Of a stretch of 64,000 bases of DNA, positions 57,501 to 64,000 are shown piece after piece. Positions within the stretch are counted from its first letter, which is position 1; each line of letters starts with the position of its first letter. The DNA lies in NCBI GenBank assembly GCA_900239685.1, contig OENT01000761.1, positions 1 through 64,000 on the forward strand. The letters are read 5' to 3'. Both the position numbers and the translations under genes were made by a program. This stretch comes from Rotaria macrura. Lineage: Eukaryota > Rotifera > Eurotatoria > Philodinida > Philodinidae. The notes under the pieces are model-generated. The model ran no database searches and was not told the DNA's origin. It saw nothing but the letters and a program-made list of their open reading frames with translations.

Positions 57501-59672
57501 CACATTCTCGATTCTGCTATAATACATGAGCGGTAGATAATGAAGAGAACAATTTTTGAAAACTCAGTTAAGAATCAAGCATTTTCTGATTCTAGAGGTC
57601 TGAAAAAGCCTAGTCGTTTACTTATCAATCTTTTGGTGAACAAGGATGTCGAAAAGATACGCGATCAGAATCATAACAAAAATCGACACATTAACTCATG
57701 AAAATTCTAATCCTCACGTTGACTAGAATTTAAAGTTTTTCGAAGAAAAAATGACTCTACACTGTCGGAAGAAACAGATAAATTTCGAAATAAGACTCAT
57801 TTGCCATTCTATCATCTACTCCAGAAAAACAGCTCCGTTCAATAAAATACGGAGTACACGTGGGAGAGGAAAAATTCAACTTCAACCATGAATTTTCAGT
57901 CTATGTATATTCGACAAGATATATTTCTCGTTACCATTCAATGCGTTCTTCGCTTAGTACAGACAATGGGAATGAAGAGTATTTTAGCATAAGTTGAAAG
58001 TTCATCATATCGATAGAACTTTTGAAAAGATATTCAACTCGATTATTCTAATCAAAGAATACAAGAGAAATTCTATTATATCATACACGATAGCAGAGAC
58101 TCTATTGTAACTATAAGGTAAACAGTTCGGTTTCTTGAAGTGAATGACGAGCATGGAAATGATCGGCAAGAAAACAATAAAAACAAAAGAAACTGAGATA
58201 GATATGAAGTTCATTGAAAGAGTAATAAACAACAACTAAACTTGAAAAAAACTGATGTGAACTTAATAAATCAAAACGAAGTGCCATATTCAATTCAATC
58301 AAGTGTAGAAACAGAATTTCATCAACTTTTTTCGTAATATGTCTGTTTTTCATCGTTTTTTAGTTTTTTTAGATTTTTTACTAAATATTTTAGTGTTACT
58401 CCAACTATTTGCTAATGTATGTGCAGCTGTGCACGATTCTGATTGTATTTGAATCAAGAAATTAGGCTCATATTCAACCAAATTGATACTTTTCAACAAT
58501 ACAACGGCTACGTCACCCTTTAAACTACTCTTTATAAAATTTTTGAATTTATCTCTGTACATGATGACGAGAATTCGAGATATACTTGGTCAATCTTTTG
58601 CGTTTCTCTTATCTTATCTGAGCCATTACCAAGAGTTAGTACACGTCTTAGTCATGAATTGTATATGGTGTATTTAAAACGTAAATGATGACATACTTTA
58701 TTTTAATTTGTTTTTTGTTAATTGTATTATCAAACAAAAGTACGCATAACGCGCAGTAACATAGCTTTTCATGTTTTCGTTTCTCACGTGTTTCGTTGAA
58801 ATATACTCAACGAATAATTTCATAACTTGCAGTATTGCATGAAATTTTTATGGATACAAATCTAGAGTCGTCTATTTTTATTTAAGCCGATTGCAAATAT
58901 TGGTTTTCCAACTATTATCAAAGTTAAATGGTGCTTCAACGTGGATGAGGCTATGATGAAGGTTAGAATGCATCCATTACGATGAAGATCGAGGAGAAAA
59001 TCAACTATGAAAAGAGTTATTTATCAGCAGTCTATTCATCGAATGAATAAATTTCATTGTTAACAATTAATATTGAAACTGAAGTAGGTCCGTTTAAACT
59101 TGTTTCTTTCAGTAATCGAAAATATCTATTAGTCTCAATGATGTTCTCTTTGGAGTTGCTTGGCTATTTTTGGACCAATCTAATTTGGAAATGGTTTCAC
59201 AAAACATTTTCAATAGTTCAAGTGAAATTGAAAATGCTGAAAAATCTTCGAATGCGTGACTATTTACTGCTTATCACATTAACAATCAATAAAACGTGAA
59301 GAAGAACTTTTACATATTACACACAATCGATCGATAGCATCACGCATCTGTTGGCTCTATGTTCAAATGATTCATATGGAACTCGATGATTAATGATCAA
59401 TCGGTCTCATCCATACATCTCGAGATGGTACATCTATCAAAATAATGGTTACCGTCCGTAGTACTCAAAGATCGTTATGTTTCAAGATAGATAATTCTAC
59501 AATAATACTAGTGTAGAAATAAATGAATAGAACTTGCCGATACTGATGAAAGAGACTTGAGTTTTATTGTAACATCGAATGATTCCGTTGTATAAAATGC
59601 AATGATCCATCCGTTCACATGCATATTATCAGAGGGGTACTTTGCTATCAAGATAATGATTATACCATGGGG
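54547..59672. other. 5.1-kb gene-free interval
   Basis: AT-rich throughout. Frames at 55332-55586, 57280-57522, 58005-58562 and 59057-59299 have no family resemblance, no joining splice partners and mostly hydrophobic AT-biased composition. I see no repeat that I can delimit. Confidence 0.5.
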
Positions 59673-61501
59673 TTAGGGGTGTACTTAGAGCGAGCCGCTC
59701 GGTCTCCGATCAGTCTCGGCTACTCTCAGTATTAACCTCTTTCTTAACTTCAAATATGGTCACATTCAATTAGAGGTATACACTCAGTTATGCACAGCTA
59801 GATTTTGTTCCCAATAGCGACGTTTGATGAAAATTCAAAGCGATAAAAGAGAAAACTAATATCAGTGTCAACAATAAAGACCGCATCGATTCTGAGAGTT
59901 TTTCATGTTTGTAAGGCTTTATTTAAAAAAGTACCATCTTCATTACTGTGGTACCCCTGAGACATTCGTGAAAATTGTTTTGTTCTTCTTCTATTTGTAA
60001 TGTTCACAAATACATAGAATAAGATGTGCTGATCACAAATATGGTGTGTTTTTGAAGACTTCTCTCTCATAAGAAATGTATCAATCACTTTTAGAAGAGT
60101 CAAAAATCGGTTTTTAATTGAAAAGATCACTAATTTATGAGAGAGGTTCACTAAAATTAACCCTGTCAGACCCAGAATATTTCATTCTGTCAGAATTTTG
60201 ATGAAGATCCACATATAAGAAAAATACCGCGTTCAATGGACCCAATACGATAAGCAGTGCTTTCTTGAACTGACAGAACTCGTGTCTGGATGAATGAGTC
60301 AATTCGAGTTTCACACGAAACCGATAACTCGACGAGTTCTGTTCAACAGAACTTTTGTTGACACTCCTCAAACAGCTGTTTCACAGCTCAATGAAATATA
60401 GGGAACAAAAATAAGCTTGAGTTAAGCGATCACTAAACTCTCGGATAAACTGGTAAAAATAATTTCTATCAAGAGAGTTGATTCAGTTATCAACTCTTTG
60501 TGAAAATTATCTTGATTTATTTAGGCAGACACGAGCTCTGTTTTTTCAAGAAAGCACTGTTTATAACTGGTGGTGCATAAGTAATGAGCCACTTATGTAA
60601 CGCAATTATTTTTTTCATTAATCACCCAAAATTTTAAAAATAAGCTTACTCAATAGATAATTAAATTCTCTATAAAACAAAGTATTTAGTTTTTGGATAA
60701 CATACTCTCCCTCTATACAATTTTGGGAATATAGGATGCATCGATTTCCCGAACTGCGTCACACCCTCTACATTGATTTACCCTACTATTATCAAAACTA
60801 AAGATGCCGAAAGGTACAAAATGTCGAAAATCATAGTGAATGAAGTGATGAACTCGATCACCCTCACCCGCATTCTGGCACCCACATTTTGATGTTTTCA
60901 TTGTTTTCGACATTTTTTCTTTCGATCAAAGTAGGGTTCACCTGTACGTTCTCATCAAAAAGTGATGCGCTCATGAAAAGAAAAACAATGCGCAATGATT
61001 TTTATCTGGAAAGATAGCAAATGTCATCCTCGACCGATAGTGCCCGTTTTCAAATTTCTAAATTCTATTGAATAGCTTTTCAACCGTAATAGTCAGAAGT
61101 CGATAAAATTTCTTCAAAATTCTAGGAAATATCATTTTTTCAATTTTAGATTTGCTGTAAAATATCTCTGCTTCATAGTAGACGATACATAATTCAATTC
61201 TCTACAACAAATATATGACTGACAAAATGGTTTCAATGGAGCCGTGCTTCAATATTAAAGAAAAACTAAATAGGAACGGTGATGGGTCCGTAATCCGGTT
61301 GTTTCACAATTTTATCGCTTTGAATTTTTATCAAACGTCGTTATTGAGAACAAAATCTAGCTGTGCATAACTGATTGTATACCTCTAATTGAATGTGACT
61401 ATATTTGAAGTTAAGAAAGAGGTTTGTACTGAGAGTAGCCGAGACTGACGGGAGACCGAGACTGGGCGAGGTCGATTGGCTCGGTCTCGGTACACCCCTA
61501 A
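59673..61501. mobile_element. 1.83-kb element with roughly 180-bp terminal inverted repeats
   Basis: Starts TTAGGGGTGTAC (59673) and ends with TACACCCCTAA (61491-61501). The inverted arms run about 59673-59850 and 61311-61501. They share, in inverted order, blocks such as ATTCAATTAGAGGTATAC, TATGCACAGCTAGATTTTGT and AATTCAAAGCGATAAAA, with a few indels near the outer ends (the right arm carries an extra copy of a GGTCTCGG-rich stretch). Bounding the ends at GGGGTGTAC leaves TA on both sides, compatible with a TA target, but TTA/TAA also fits; the superfamily is undecided. The 1.46-kb interior has only short frames and no transposase. Arm identity appears to be about 85-90% by eye, so it is moderately old. 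Confidence 0.8.
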
Positions 61502-64000
61502 ATGCCGCACAATCAATAATCGCCACACCGATAGCAACACCGGGACAGGAACTAACATAAACACCCACACCCTCTTGAAAATAAAATCTTATGTATGTAA
61601 ATATGTTTGCTATATCGTATTTTAACTAAATCATTGCCATCTACTAGAAGTGAAACCATCAAAATTTCAAGTAAGTAAATTTTCAAACTTTAGTAATAGA
61701 AAAGTACAATAACAAATATATGAGGTCGGCACATTCAACATGAACATTGCAAATCAAGTAAGATAGCCACTGTTAACAATTATTCAACTGAATGGTTGTG
61801 GCATAATATTTAACGCTGACACATTTTGAGTATTTATTTTCTTTCGAAAAGTTCAATCCTTCAGCACATTTTTTTACCAAAATACGTCTATTTTATAAAA
61901 CAATAGTAGAATTCAATCTTGAATCATTGTCGAAGGTGTCTTTAAAAAAAGATTTCCCCAATGTCCTAAATGTACTAAAAGCTGAAGTTAGAAAAATACT
62001 TTACCTGATTAACTTTCAGCCAAGCTGCAAGTTGTTCTGCTCCTTCACAAGATCAGTACTGTTAATGCCTATAGAAAAAAAGTGGAAATGTTTTCAGATT
62101 ACACTTTAATTCTGTTTAACATGAGTTAACGTCTAAGAATATGTAATCGATTACTACATAAGATATAAGATTATTCCTTGCAGTTGTTAGGCGACGATTC
62201 ATACAAGCGTCAAAAGATACGGCGTTTCAAAGTAAATACCTATGGACTTTTCCGTTTTTGTTGTGAATTTCAAAAGAAACACTTCTCTAATAAAAAGGCA
62301 AGACCATCCGATGTATCTCTAGTTGACTGCTGCGAATCTATAGAAGAATTTACACATTTCGAAAATTAATATGATGGATTCTTTAAATCATTGTCTCGCA
62401 ATATTCTATTCTCATTTGTTTATAGTTTAAATCTCAACGAATTACACAAGTCAAGAAACTCGACAATGTTAAGCAACTAACTTGGACGCTAAAATCAATT
62501 TGACAGCTCATCAAACTAGCTCCACACGATATTTTCTTGAGAGTTAAATATTTCATGATAATTAATGAAGTAATTTCCTCCGTTCAGTCTTAAAAATAGA
62601 TAGACCATTTCTCAACATAGACTTTTCATGAACAAGAACAATTTTAAGTCCTAATTATGTGACATTAAAATTCTCGTGACAAGAATACTACGATATTTTT
62701 TTAAAGATTAATATTCAAAAGGGTGTAAATAACATGTGATGTGTACAAAAAGTTTTTGTTCGTGAATGTACGATTGCATATTCGATTCAGATGTATTTAA
62801 ATATTGATCTTAATGAAAAAATCCTTTGTTAAACTCTAAGTAACATTTGATGTGCTTGATTTCTCTTCACTTTAAATATTTGCATGAAATATCCTACATA
62901 TTTGTGTTATCTAAGAGAGCTCGCAGACTAAATCTTCGAATTCCTAAAATAGTCTTTCAAAGACTCTACCAGAACAACAGCTCTTGCCGATCAATTCTCA
63001 TTCAAAATCAAATGTCTATTGTCTTTATACATAGAAGAAGATCGAAGTCAAATCTTAAAAAACAATCGAAAAGCACAAAATCTTTTCGACGGTTATCGAT
63101 TATTGAGTTTCATTTGGATAAAACTTTTTAAAAGGTTTTTTATCTCCAACAATAGAAAAAAAATGAGAAACACTCATCGATTGCTTTCTTTATTTTTCTG
63201 AACTTAAAGTTATGAATCCGTTCACTTGAACTCACAGTAGTACCCGATTGGTAATACCCAAAGTGATCTTTTAGGGACTACCGATATTTTCTAATGCCTC
63301 AAATGAGATTTTTCTCTCGACCTATACACAAGCGGTGTTCTCAATAAGAGATGACAATGAATACAATACGATTACTCTGCGTACTAAACTTCTAATAAGT
63401 GTGCATGACATACAGAATCGTCGAGAGGTCGGAAATTGTTCTCTGCCATCATCGATCGTTTCTTTCCGATATTCAACTCTTTTCTTTCCATGATTGAGAT
63501 TTTCACATATATTGAGGACGTGGATATTTGTTGCACGACTGTAATCGTCCAAGAAATAAGAAAGAGTTTAATTTTAGTGAGAAACTTGATAATTAACCCC
63601 ACAGTGATAAAAATATTCAATAAAATCATTGTCTGAACTATTCTTGAATTTCAGTCAAGTGATTTTGAAGGAAAGTTGGCTGAAATTCTAATAGAATAAC
63701 TCAGAACTAAGAAGTAAAATTGTCCCATGTTAACAGAAGCGTAGGCTTTTAATTAAAATAGTTTCTTTTGATAAAGATAGAGATATAACATCGATAGAAG
63801 TTATGAACACAAAACTGGAATTCAAAATATCAAACATATCAACTGCTCAGAATTCTTTGTTATCTAAAAATGTTCAAACAAGTAAACCAGGCAAATTCAT
63901 TGTTAAATTAGTTGTAATCTCAGAAGAGGAATCAAAGCTCTTACCTTAAACGTTCTGAGTCGATTTCAAACTGTTGGAAAAATACAATCGTTTTGTTGAA
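61502..64000. other. gene-free interval to the window end
   Basis: AT-rich sequence with no supported coding exon. Frames at 62178-62369, 62847-63131 and 63322-63636 are short, overlap on both strands and lack domain resemblance. Confidence 0.5.

Noticed and set aside
58005-58562. Overlapping hydrophobic minus-strand frames
   Set aside because: No splice model joins them into a recognisable protein, and composition follows AT bias.
1-64000. tRNA, rRNA, CRISPR or telomeric repeat arrays
   Set aside because: Searched by eye on both strands; no cloverleaf with a T-arm consensus, no spaced direct repeats, and no TGTGGG-type telomeric run beyond isolated short words.

Overview
The window looks like a piece of a small, AT-rich animal nuclear genome. 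The protein set is metazoan (afadin, legumain, a PA-TM-RING E3 ligase, TMEM86, a TK2-like deoxynucleoside kinase), most introns are about 50-70 bp with GT-AG ends, and genes in the middle sit only a few hundred bases apart. Together with many short inverted-repeat elements and an intronless gene of bacterial character, this fits a bdelloid rotifer best. That placement is inference; no rRNA or organelle marker is present to prove it. No tRNA, rRNA or CRISPR array was recognised.

Layout. 1-9.4 kb is gene-poor, with a foldback element at 4766-5555 whose inverted ends are tandem 16-bp repeats flanked by a perfect 9-bp direct repeat, and a second, older foldback at 6.2-6.5 kb. 9.5-11.1 kb holds a four-exon zinc-finger gene. 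13.6-13.9 kb holds a truncated ADP-ribosylglycohydrolase remnant, followed at 14.3-17.8 kb by a nearly complete multi-exon hAT transposase with a damaged, minisatellite-encoded N-terminus. 18-20.6 kb has two further palindromic elements, a pseudogene scrap and a tiny two-exon gene. 20.6-24.5 kb is empty.

The gene-dense core is 24.5-46.7 kb: an SPFH/band 7 membrane protein, a hAT-type MITE, TMEM86, a PA-TM-RING ligase, a PTB-domain protein, an intronless membrane protein, an oligoribonuclease gene, afadin and a deoxynucleoside kinase. 47.8-49.4 kb carries an intronless ADP-ribosylglycohydrolase, 51.3-53.2 kb legumain, and 53.9-54.5 kb a small secreted protein. 54.5-64 kb is again gene-poor, apart from a 1.83-kb element with roughly 180-bp inverted ends.

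The genes do not form one pathway. They are ordinary housekeeping, adhesion and proteolysis genes in a compact arrangement. The most notable gene-level observation is the oligoribonuclease locus: a canonical catalytic copy is followed, across a 65-nt in-frame intron, by a second oligoribonuclease-like copy that has lost most catalytic residues. This implies a two-domain enzyme plus pseudo-enzyme fusion. The most notable mobile-element observation is the foldback element with iteron-like ends at 4.8-5.6 kb.
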